DNA of 64,000 bases from Cyclospora cayetanensis (taxonomy: Eukaryota; Apicomplexa; Conoidasida; Eucoccidiorida; Eimeriidae). Under the pieces are notes generated by a model. It searched no databases. It was not told where the DNA came from and was given only the letters and a program-made list of their open reading frames with translations. Made by a program: the position numbers and the translations under genes. The stretch is from contig NW_020312766.1 in assembly GCF_002999335.1 (NCBI RefSeq), forward strand, positions 62,001 through 126,000, given 5' to 3'. Every line of letters begins with the position of its first letter. Position 1 is the first letter of the stretch. Below are positions 1 through 10,535 of the stretch, piece after piece.

Positions 1-609
1 AGAGCCTCTGCAAAGCGTCGAGGGCTTGCCGCACGCGCTTTGGCGTATTCAGCGTCTTCTGGAGTCGCGCATTCAGGAGGATTGGGGATGGCAGTTGGCA
101 CGGCTCCGGCTGTCGGAGGGGGCGAGGGTAGCGCAGCGGCAGGGGGCAGCACGTGTGGCTCCCACGGCGCTGTTGCGTCTACTGCTGCTGCTGCATCTAC
201 TGCTGCTGCTGCTGCGCAGCCTGTGTTTCCTGTGGCGAGTGGCGGCAGCTCCAGTGCGCAGCTGCATCTTCAGCAGCCGTCAAGTGCCGGCGGCTATACG
301 GGCTTGCAAGCTGCGGCTTTCTGGGAAGGCCGACAGCAGCCGCAGGCACCGATATCGGCGGCTCCAGGAGTTGCGCGTCCAGTGCCTTCTTACGGCGATT
401 TGGATGCGCAGCAGCCAACGTTGAGGGGCACACAGAGCAGTGGCTACTCCCGAGGGGGGACTGGGATCGAGGCGGGTCCAGTCCTCGCGGCAGGGTTGCA
501 CGAGGGGACGCACGGCGCAGTCAAATTGAAGATGCATCAGCAGCAGCGGAGGATGTCGGCAAGGGAACGTGTGCAGTGGCAGCTAGCGAAGAGCAGGGGC
601 ATGCTGTAG
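1..609 (+). CDS. C-terminal part of an unidentified Ala/Ser/Gly-rich protein (5' end outside the window)
   Basis: Frame 1 is open from the first base to a TAG at 607-609. The translation is low-complexity (runs of Ala and Ser-Thr-Ala-Ala, many Gly and Gln) and then ends in a charged, helical-looking tail rich in Gln, Arg and Lys (HQQQRRMSARERVQ, then QLAKSRG). That tail is the only stretch that looks like constrained protein. Two other plus-strand frames are also open here because the GCT/CTG repeats lack stops; they would give Leu/Cys-rich products. I chose frame 1 because Ala runs and a charged end are typical of coccidian proteins, but the frame choice is not certain. I recognise no family. 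The DNA after the stop looks like 3' UTR and intergenic sequence. Confidence 0.4.
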   Translation, partial: RASAKRRGLAARALAYSASSGVAHSGGLGMAVGTAPAVGGGEGSAAAGGSTCGSHGAVASTAAAASTAAAAAQPVFPVASGGSSSAQLHLQQPSSAGGYTGLQAAAFWEGRQQPQAPISAAPGVARPVPSYGDLDAQQPTLRGTQSSGYSRGGTGIEAGPVLAAGLHEGTHGAVKLKMHQQQRRMSARERVQWQLAKSRGML

Positions 610-2970
610 CAGCAGCGGGGGCTGCTCATGGGTGGTTGGGTAGGTGATGGTGTAGGGAGGCACTGTGTCTCTGCACGGGGGCAGCGATGGGGAGGGAGGC
701 GTATCACAGAGCGAGGTGCAGCTCCTCCCTCCTTCGTTGCCGTCCGGTTGTGGCTGTGCATTCGCGTGTTTTGCACTGTCGTGGAAGCGCTGTGTTGCCT
801 CCCCTTTTCTCTAATGACCATGTGGTTGCCAAATAGAGAGAGGTGCAGCTGATGGGCAGCAACCCTCTTTGCTTTAGAGAGAGTCTTTTCCCTTGCATTT
901 GTTCAAGGCAAGATGCGCTGCAGAGTGCCTGTGGCGTGGTATCGGCTCCTGTTTCGGTTCTTGTAAGGCGCACAATTGCACACATGAACACGACGTTTCA
1001 TGTTCTCCATGTTTTTGTCTGGAAAAAATACGGGAGGGAGGGGAGGAGGGGGAAAGGGGGAGGGCTATTGTGTGTAGCTAGCTCCGGCGCGTGCGTCGTT
1101 AACAGTGTGGGCGCAGTAACGCAGCTAGCTCTGGCGCGCAGTGGGGGGGGTCATTGAGGCAGCGGCATATGTGCAACGCAAGTCTGGCCGAGACGAACAT
1201 TGGGGTGTAGGTTTATTGTAGGAGAGACCCCATGGTAGCAATGCCAGAAGTTGTCACTATTGATGGTGGGCTGCCGCTGCACAGCCTGTATGTGCAGCAG
1301 CTGGATTGACGAATTTTTGCCCTTTGTTTCCCCATAGCGGCTGCTCAGTTTTGGATCGGGCATGTGGCGTAGCAGTAGACTCTACTGCCTGGATGTCGGA
1401 CAGTGTAGATACTACTCTAGTCTCGCAAGGGCGGCGCAGCGACTAGGCGGCTGCCTGGTGCTTTGAAGAGGGCGTCGGGGGTGCGAGGCAGCCGAATTCG
1501 CCAAGAGTGCGCATGATGACCCTCGACTGCGCCTTGAAGTAAGTTTCTGCCGTTTTGTGCTGCGTTTTGCGGTGAGGGGGCCCTCGAAGTTAGAGCAACA
1601 GCATGCTGGAGTGTCAAGGAGAGAGAAGAGACCCCCACATGGAGCTTCGCACCTAATTAAACGCGGCGTTCTGGCGGCTACACGGCAGGGTGCGGGTGCC
1701 AAGTGGCAGAGGACTTTTGCTAGGAACGTGCAGGGGCGTCTGCGTTCAAGGTGTGGTATGAATCAGCACCAGCAGATCGCAAAGGTGTGCGTTTCTTCTC
1801 GAGTTCGTTGGATGAAGCTGTTAGCACTGTGCTACTGCCCTCATAGTGGCTAAGCATAGGCAATAGTCGTACTCAGGAAGGTGCTATGTGTGTAAACTAG
1901 GAAGCGAAACCGTAGATCTTGGGCGATGAACACGAACCCCAGATGCCCTGACCTGGCGCCGGGGAACGCATTGCCAGAATACTGGGAGCCTAAGAAGCAG
2001 TCTGCTTTTGCAAAGTGATCCGGTGCAATGAAGCCGCACAAGAGAGACCGACCGCCACTGCAAAAACACGAACAAAGGGTTGGCGAGTTACCTACTACCT
2101 CGAAATTGCTGCTGCCCTACCTCGACACATGCGTTGACAGCCAAAACTGGTGTATGAGGATGACACACCCAAACACGGCTTGAAGTATCATTCTACGGGT
2201 AGTGCACATAGCTACGTCTTTTCAATGAGATTCCCATGCGAAAAAGGACGTTTCTGCAACCATTCATGACCGGTAAGCCCTTGCTGCTCAGGTAGGTCGT
2301 TGATGCCTCTTTTTTTATAAGTCTGCGGCTTTGCAGAGGCGCTTTGGTTCCATTAAATTGAATGCTTACGAATAATATGTCAGAAACTTCGCAAAGCATC
2401 ATCTACGCCGCAGGTGCCTTCCATTGCAGCCTCCAGTGACCGACCACAGACAGCGCGTGACGAGCAGACAGCGAAGTGCAATGACGTTTCTTTCCCAATG
2501 TCTCTCGGTGCGTGATCCCGCATCCTTCTACATAATAAGGAAGGCTTTCATATCTGCTTTCTCGAGGAAGGTGAAGCCGCTCGCAGCAGCTTCCTCGGTA
2601 GACTTGCCACCAGTAAGCAGCACGTCTACTCGGGGGGCTTGTGTGAGCGGCTTCAGCTTCCCGTTGAGGCATTTGCAACGGCAGCAGCCGCAACGCCATT
2701 GTCATCAACAGCTGCAGTAAGAAAACGCTGCTGCCCCATTTGCAAGTAATTCTTTTCCAGATATATGTATGGGAGCAGACGGTCGTGAGGTTCATCCTCC
2801 GCTCGCGGTAGCGTCCAATTCTGGATGGGCTTGCATACAGGAGACCTACAACGGCGGGCAGCAGTTAGGTAGTATATAGTGAGTGGCCTTTCCTCCCCTT
2901 ATTTGTGTGATCCGGACGCAATTATCTGCGCTGCATTTCCTCGCGCGGTCCTCGCTCGCTGCAGCGGTGA
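610..2970. other. Intergenic DNA without a supported gene
   Basis: About 2.4 kb between the first gene and the DHHC gene. It holds G-rich stretches around 1030-1070 and 1140-1150 and only short open frames with no recognisable family. The 2424-2720 plus frame (Ser-rich) and the opposite 2795-2403 frame overlap each other and have no supporting motif. One or more 5' exons of the DHHC gene may lie in its last few hundred bases, because the recognised part of that protein has no ATG before its first membrane segment. Confidence 0.5.
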
Positions 2971-5900
2971 TACAGGGAGCACTCGCTGCAGCTCTCTACT
3001 TTCAGGGTTGCGCTGCCCTGCAGAGCTCTATCTCAGCTTTCCCAGACTCTGCACCCACTGCACCTGCCGCTGCTTCTCCAGCAGCTAGCTGGTGAGCCTA
3101 GGCAGCTGCCAGTCTCCCCGCCGCCTCTTTCGGCGCATGAGCGACCCCTCTATGAAGTGCCCTATGGTCTTAAAGGCGGATACTCTCTGCCGGCCTTCAG
3201 TGCGGATTCGTGGGACATAATGGGAGAGACCTACCTCTGGTTTACGAAGGATCCCTGCGGCATCATCTGCATGCTTTTGGTACGCCAAAAACTCGAAGGC
3301 GCCTCGCCAAACACCCCCCTCCCCGTCCCTCTCCCCTCCACCCTCTAAACCTCGACTCATGAACGCCTCTGCCCTTCGTGTCGTGCATGCATGCAGACGC
3401 ATGCCCTCTTGCTTTTTTCGAACTACACTGTTACCACATGTCTCTTAAACTGGTAAGTGAACGCGCACGCCGTCAGCCCGAACTCTTGGCCTCCTACCCC
3501 AGCCTTGGGCACAGCTTCTCAGACATGGTGGCTCGTTCTCGTATTTCGAGGAGCAGAGGGGCCGTCGCCTCCGCCTCGCTATCCCTTGGTTTCTTCCAAA
3601 AACGCGCAAAAAAGAATGCCGCTTGCCACGCTTCCGATGCTCCTACCCCACCCCCCCTGCCGCGTGTCTCATCAGGTCAGCCTTGAGCTTCTGGCGGTTC
3701 CTGATCATCGCCTTCTTCGAGCTACTGGCAGGGCTTGCGGCAGTTGCACACCTCAAGTGCGCACTGGGAGACCCCGGGGCAGTGCCTCTGGCGCTGTCTT
3801 CGGAATCTCCCGCAAAAGAATTGCAGATCCCAGGAGCTCCCACCTCCCACGCAGACGCCTCCGTACAAGAGCCTGAGACCAATGCGTCGGCCCTTCAGGG
3901 GGGCGAGCTTCCCAGCCGGAAGAAGTGTGCTCTTTTGCGGCTTTTTGAATTCCTGTGCTGTCCGCTGAGCGTCGTCAAGAGATTCATAGGCAAGCGCTGC
4001 AGAGACACCTCGCGGCAGGGGCAGTGTGCCTTTTGCGGTACAGAAAATAGGCTGTGCAGCCCATGCCGAGGCCATTATCTCTCTCTTTTTCTTTCTTTCT
4101 TTCTCACCTGCACTTCTGACTTGTAATTTCATCTTCAAATTCTAAACATGGACGACGGTCTTGTGAGATAGACTGCGCCGCCACTGCCGCTCGTCCCGCA
4201 ACCTTTCCCAGCAGCTCGGATATTTCTGTGCTCTGCTTTCTTTCTCACGTGCCTCGTGTGGGAATCATGTGGCGGCTCTGTATTGAATGCCGCGAAGGAG
4301 GGGCCTTGTTTGCGCGCTTTCTCTTCCGCTTGCTGGTAAGGGAACGTTCTTTCAACTCCTCAGGATCTGTTGCGCATGCGGCCTGTCGCTTCAGGCTCGA
4401 AGCGGATTCCAGCGACAGCGATTACAAGGCAAGAGGATTCTCTTGAAGAGGGATGGGTGCCTCCGATTTGCAGACACTGCGAAACGCCGAAGCCTTTGAG
4501 GGCACATCACTGCTCTGGCTGCAGGCGGTGCATCATCCGCATGGATCACCATTGTGCGTCGCATCGCAGCTCGTCATGGGGGGAAGGGGGGTTGCTGACC
4601 AGGAGCTTTTTGTCTTGCCTCGAGACGTCTTTGCCCTCACGCAGGAGTACTTGTCTCGAAGAAACCGCCTGTGTGGTCGAAAACTTCTAGGGGGCTCGTG
4701 GTGGGGAAGGGGGACTGTGGCTGCGGTCGCTGTTGTTGCACTGCCCTGGTGTAACTGCTACACTCCGCGTGGTGGACGCTTCTCAGGCCCGTGGATCAAC
4801 AATTGCGTGGGCTTTCTGAACCAAAAGTATTTCCTGCTCTTCCTCGTCTACGTCAACCTCATGTGCTGCACGGCTTTCGTGGTCTTAGTCTGCCGCGTCG
4901 TCACCTGCGTGGATACCGCTGCGGCAGAGGGCTTTGAAGGCACAGCGTGGACTGCTGATCAGTCTTCGATCTTGCCTGAGGGGATGCCTTCCAGTGTCGC
5001 AGAATACGGAGACGCTATCCAGGAGACTGCCAAGTATCGCGCAGAGCCCTACGCGGAGCAGCTGTCGGCTGAGGCTTCCAACAGACGCTGGAGAATCCCG
5101 CAGAGCAGCCACGCTTCGCGGGAACTCCCCGAAGAGGCAGTGGAGGCAGTGCAGAACTTGGGGGCCCCCCGAGGGCCCCGACGGCTGCATGCAGCCGAAG
5201 ATATCGCTCAAGGCGTTTTGTACGCCGCCCAAGATCCTCTGACTAGATGGATGCGACCCCGCTATTTGGAGGGGGGAGGAGCGAACTCTTCAGATCAGGA
5301 GGACGCGGCTTTCCAGACGTCAGTCGAAGGAGCAAGGCGGAGCCACTACCGCAAAAGACACTTCTTGGTGAGCCGCATGCTGGACTGCCTGCCGCCTTGC
5401 CTGTCTTTCTCCCTCTCTCTCTGTCTCTCTCCTCTGTCTCTCTGTTGCGTTTTCTCTCTGTTTTGGAGTTTTCGGCTGCCTCGCTGCAGTTCTGTGTGCG
5501 CCTTCTTGTACTCCGCCGGTCTCCTCTTTTGAAGCGCTGCGGGGTGGGTGGCAGCAGCAGGAGGGCAGTCTTTTTGTTGGTACACAGCAGATTCCCTGCC
5601 GTCCAACACAGAGCCCTTTGCATGGATTCTGCTGTCTTGTTACATGCCGCAGTGCGACGTGACTCTCCAGTCGGCCGTTTTCGGAGCAGTAAGCTCTTGG
5701 AGTGGCTCAACGCTAGGAACGTCTCGCGCTGCGCTTTGTCGACGCTTAGGAGCTCGGGCTTATTGTTGGAATTGCATGCGGCTCAGGCCGTAGGGTGCAT
5801 GTGGTGGGACGTGTATGTGTATGTGTATTTATATGTGTATATGTATCTATGTATATGTGTATGTGTATTTATATGTGTACATGTATCTATGTATATGTGT

Positions 5901-7580
5901 ATGTGTATTCATGTATATGTGTGTATGTAAATATGTGGATATGTATTTACATATGTACATGTATCTATGTGTATGTATCTGTATTTATATAACTGTGTGT
6001 ATGTAAATATGTGGATGTGTGTCCGTATTCGCCGTGCGTGCCGGGGGAGCTGACTGTTCTGCATATGGCATCTGTCGCATTTGGGTGTCTTGCCGCGTGC
6101 AGATGACCTGCATGCTCGCTTTCATTTTTGGCCTCTTCACGATCGTCATGTTCGTAGACCAGCTGAGTTCTATCCTCGCAAACACCACAGGCAAGGAGTA
6201 TAAGGCCCTGCACCGGGCAGTTGTCTGCGGGGTGCTCATTTTGTCGAGGCATGTGGCGGGAGCGGATTTCAGGCTACAGGCTGGGGGAAAAAGGCCGCAA
6301 AAGGGCATTGTTCCTAATTCCTCCTGCAGGGAAGGCAGCAAGGAACGCTGCCCTTTGGAAGCTGGGTGGTTTTTGCATGCTTCGCTTGTGGCGAGGCGTC
6401 TCTTGCTGCTGCGATGCGAAAATGGGGTGCCTTTTTTAGTGCGCGTTTGTCGCTGGTCTTGCGAATGCCTGTGCAGCTGGCACCGTGCAAAGGGGGACCT
6501 TTCTGCATGCGTGGTGCTTGTGCTGCAGCCGTGGAAACCTTGAAGAAACTGCGGAACGAAAAGAAGACGGGGTCACAGCTTTTGCAAGAGGTCTTTGGAG
6601 GGCCGTTAGGCGTGCACTGGTGTGTTTTCCCCGGGAGCTGGTGGAGTCGCTCTTTTGCTGCTCCTTTTCTCGCACTCTCACTGGGCCTGTCCACACGGCT
6701 GCGTGTTTCTCTCTCCAGTGTCTCTCTTGCGTGAGGGCAAGGCGTAGGCTGGGGGCTTTTTTAAGGCGCTGGTCTGTCTTTGCACACGCGGGCGATGCCT
6801 CAGGTTCCTGCCCACGCCAGTCACTTCTTTCCAGCTCAAACGGTTTACGGCGGAGCTGCAAAAGTTTCCAGGTTCTGCCGAAGTCGAGAGAGGGAGCCAG
6901 CTGCACGGCGGCACCGCCGTTGCGTCGGTACGATCAGCCTACGAGTCTGGAGCGTCCAGCTTCCCCCTCTCCACCAGGCGGGGCCGTAGTCCTCAAAAAA
7001 ATGAGGATTTGCAGTATGAGGAGGCGCAGGGGGGCACGCGAGGGGACGGCCCTTTGACCCCTGCGAATGGACAGCACGGCGAGGCAAGGCGCGAATTCCG
7101 ACGCTTGCTTAACAAAAAGGAAGACACGGAGAGTTGTGTCTTTTTTAGAAAAAAGGCGTGCACGTTTGTTTCGTGCTGGCCAGTCTTCTGCCTGTGCTGG
7201 GGTCCCTAGTCTTTCGTGGGGGCGCCTTCGCTGTCTGCAAGTTTCTACATAGTCCACGTGCCTGCGCGCTGCCACCTCCTTGTTGTGTTTTTCAGAGCTT
7301 GGTTTCGGGAGGGGGAGGCCCCTCGGTGACGGCGCTGGGCGTTACACCTCTGTGGCGAGAGGAGGCACCGCAGCCCGAACTCGTCGCGGGGAACCAGGGG
7401 CGTCCCCTTGTTTTCACATCTCCTATTCTGTGGGAGCCTCCTTCTGCAGCTCCCTGCAATATATCAGACGCAGCTTTCGCAGAGCAGCACTCCTGGAGCG
7501 ACTCCCGCGTTGCGAGTGCAGCAGCTGGAGGGACGCCGGAGGCCCCTTCGAAGCGCTTACAGCCCTTAACTCCTTCCTAG
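2971..7580 (+). CDS. DHHC-type protein S-palmitoyltransferase, ZDHHC3/7-like (multi-exon)
   Basis: Integral membrane enzyme that moves palmitate from acyl-CoA to protein cysteines, probably at Golgi or secretory membranes. Joined exons: to 3279 (upstream of and into TM1, [13 protein letters not shown]), 3397-3452 (rest of TM1), 3676-4037 (TM2, then the DPGAVP signature), about 4395-4553 (Cys-rich domain with C-x2-C, HC-x2-C and DHH), 4787-5367 (the C of DHHC, then PWINNCVG and TM3), 6103-6190 (TM4, [11 protein letters not shown]), 6529-6619 (ending [10 protein letters not shown]). All listed junctions match in phase and follow ZDHHC3 in order, including the TxxE position (TAVE). Catalytic Cys is present; its codon is split by the intron 4554-4786. 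The first ATG is not identified: the frame is only open from 2971. The 3' end is uncertain: one open stretch runs about 6841-7206, another stops at 7580. Frame choice after 6619 is unresolved. Confidence 0.85.
5811..6022. repeat. TATGTG-type microsatellite in a DHHC gene intron
   Basis: About 210 bases of imperfect TG/TA repeats (TATGTGTATATG and variants, with ATCTATG interruptions) directly upstream of the acceptor at 6101-6102. It lies in the intron between the TM3 and TM4 exons and explains the Tyr/Val/Cys/Met-rich short frames here, which are not genes. Confidence 0.85.
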
Positions 7581-10535
7581 AAAGACCCCCGGTGCCTTAC
7601 AGGTCACACTGCTCCCTTATCTCGCAGACTCGCCTTGAAGCGAGACGGACGCTTCGCTTCTTCACGGATGATATGCTTGGGGTTCTGCTGTCCTTCCCGA
7701 TCGTCTGCATGTCTCTGGCGTAGCGGTGGGGGAACGAGTAACTTGTATGTCCTTGAGGGTGGATTTCGATCCAAGGAAAGGGTCTTCTCATTCGACCTTC
7801 AGAGACTGGCGGGGCAATCAGGTGTCTAGTCAAGTGGGCACGTGTAGGGGTGCTGTCCAGTGGGCACAGAGCGCGCACCCCTCAAGGCACGACATGTGCG
7901 TGAGAAGCAGACGTGGAGAGAGCCAGTTGCGCAACCCCACATGATAGAACACAGAAGCAGGGAAATCTACACACCGGCAGTCACAGAGAGAGAGAGACGC
8001 CGACCTCTAGGCTGAGCAGCGCTTGGAGGAACGAGCAAATAGGCTCGCGTGCGCTCGTCTGCTATCCAGTAGCACGAGACGCATTTAACGGGAGGGGTAC
8101 TACGCAGGCATTTGCTGGTGTCGCACAACAAAACTAACCTAGGCCAAAGCTGACAAGCGAAGACTGCTCAGTTCCTCAGACAGCTATCGTTTGGGCAGCT
8201 CGAGAAACGCAGCTGCCACCACACTAGCACGACCTAGCCCTTATCGTGCTTTTTGAAAACTGCGTCAAACCGATGCAACCAATTGCAATAGTGATTGAAG
8301 TCGTGGGAGGCTGCACACGCCGCTCTCCGCGGGAAATTCTGTGATCCCGGCATTCGGTGTCCTGAACCCATGAGAGTGCCATCAACAGTGCATTCTTTCC
8401 TTTGCCTCATCCATATAGTTTGAAAGACGAAGGGAGCGCAGCTCAAATTCGTGGTTTTTGTCTCGCAGTTCCAGGCAGCCTGTTAAGTTTCTTTTGGTGT
8501 TCGCGCGCTGCTGGTGGGCGCCAAAAACCGAAATAACTCTAGCCTCAGAGCAGACTGACCACTCTCCTGACCAACTTTGCTGCTCTCTTATGAAAGCAGC
8601 CTAAGGTGTCAGCGATTCGGCGACGAAGGGGGTGTTTTTCAGTAGGTACATGAATCAAAGCGTAACGCACCTAGTCATCATCGCGAGAACATTGTGCAGG
8701 AATGCACACATAGCAGCCCCCCAAAACCTACGCAAACACTGGATGTTTCTAGGGAACTAGCGGATGTCTCAAGTAAAAGCAAGGCGGCAGACGTTCAATT
8801 CTCCTCACTATTCAAGTGTGCAACGGGACACCTTGGCTGGTTTTTGGAATTGGTGCCCCCGTATGTTGCCCGTGAAGGCAGCGCATGCTGACTAGGGCTA
8901 ATGATAATTTATTAGACCTGCCAACTACTGGGTTTAACAGACTCTGGTAAAGCCAGGACAGCCCTCATTTCACATGGAGGCTTCATGTTTGTAGCGTCTA
9001 CGGGGTCCGCTTATTGGTGTGCGCTAGCCTACATGTGTATCAACTGCAGGCTAGAGTGTACAGATAGGGGCCACCTCTGAGGCGAAGACCATACGGGGCA
9101 TTGACATTCCTTGATGAGGGAGTTTGCAGCAAGTGTGCGTGCTAGTTGGATCGTCGTCGGGCAAGAATTTAGCAGCTCCCATTGTGTCGCTACGACATCG
9201 ATCTGGCAAGATCTTACCAAGTTGCATTTTCACGAGAGCCTATATGAGGACAGGCTGCTGCATTATGCATGGAGCAATGTCACAGGTAGTGGAGAAGTTC
9301 AGCAGTGCTAAGTGGCCCTGAAGTAGAGTAGCCGATCCTGACCAATAAGTCGTATTGTTCAGGTATACTTTTTGTATTTTTGAGTGGGATTACAGAATGC
9401 GAAAAGCGTAGTGTTCACTCCCGCTATCCTCGCTGTCTTAGTATAGACAGATGGTCTCTTGGTGGGTGACCTCCGTATCGTGCGCTAGTTTTGGTGGCAA
9501 AGCAGAAAGGGCTCAGAGGAACTTTGTTTGGTGGGGTTTAAAGACCTTGGCCCTTGAAAAAAATACCATGTTATGTAAGGCTTTGTAAGGAAAGAAAAGA
9601 AGGTGTCTGCGTGGGCTGTTTCAAAGCCGTGCACAAACACCCGAGGCTGCATGAGGAGAGGTGCCTTGGGTGCGTGGCCCATCTTTCAGATTCTGACTCC
9701 TGCATCTTTGCATATCTTTCAGCTAGTGCATTTACAATAGAGGGAGAAGTCTAACCCGATCGCCAAATCTTAATTTCTGAGGTAAACCATTTTCGTCACG
9801 TCTTGCCACCTGGCTGCAGGGGCGCAGCGCGAACTGCCACGACGCCTCAACGTGCACCACAGACCTCGTTCGGTTTATCTCTACACTCAAATGCCTGAGC
9901 TACTTGCTTGCATATAGTCCAGTGCACAGCTCAGTTCGCAGGAGTAAACAGCGCAAAGCGCTCGTCTTCCCCTTATCTGGGAGTCGAACACAATCAAAGT
10001 TTAAAGCTCGGATGAGCCAGAAATTATTACATTAGAATCTCCCTTTATCAACATCCAGCAGTCTAAAATTTGCCCAAGAAAAAGCATGAGCACCGCACCC
10101 CGCACGATGCCTGGTGTATTGCCCTAACACTGCAAAGGAAGACCACACCGACTGCGGAACTAGAATGGAAAAGAGCAAACACATTCGCGACTTGACCCCC
10201 ACCCCGCGCCTCCCCTAAACCAACCTCTCACTTGACATCCTTCATCCCTGTACTCTGACGTCGCCAGTTTTGCAGGCATTCAGACATTGCGTGCCACAAC
10301 AGAAATGGACATCTCTTTCCTTTATTGGAGCTCTCCCGTGGAGCTTCTTCTGATTCCCCTTTCACCGTTTGTTCTACTCTCTGCATTGAACTGTGCTAAG
10401 ATATCGAGTTCACTAGATGTGCACTATTTAGTTGGTAACTGTTGCTTTCGGGGCAGGCTGTGGGAGAAGTGTGTAGACAGTTTGCCCCTAGACAGCATCA
10501 CGCAATGTCTACATGTGTACAGACACCTCAACACG
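7581..10535. other. Intergenic DNA, gene-poor
   Basis: About 3 kb between the DHHC gene and 14-3-3. Only short unconvincing frames were found. Base composition is visibly more AT-rich and lacks the CAG-type triplets of the gene regions, which argues for non-coding sequence. A fragment near 9194-9310 faintly recalls an integrase zinc-binding region but is too weak to annotate. The last few hundred bases should hold the 14-3-3 promoter and 5' UTR. Confidence 0.5.

Noticed and set aside
5243..5710. Arg/Glu-rich minus-strand frame of 155 residues
   Set aside because: Antisense of a CT-rich stretch in and after the DHHC TM3 exon; no motif.
9194..9310. LHFHESLYEDRL...VQQC, considered as an integrase zinc-binding relic
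   Set aside because: Spacing of His and Cys does not fit HHCC and no other pol motif lies nearby.
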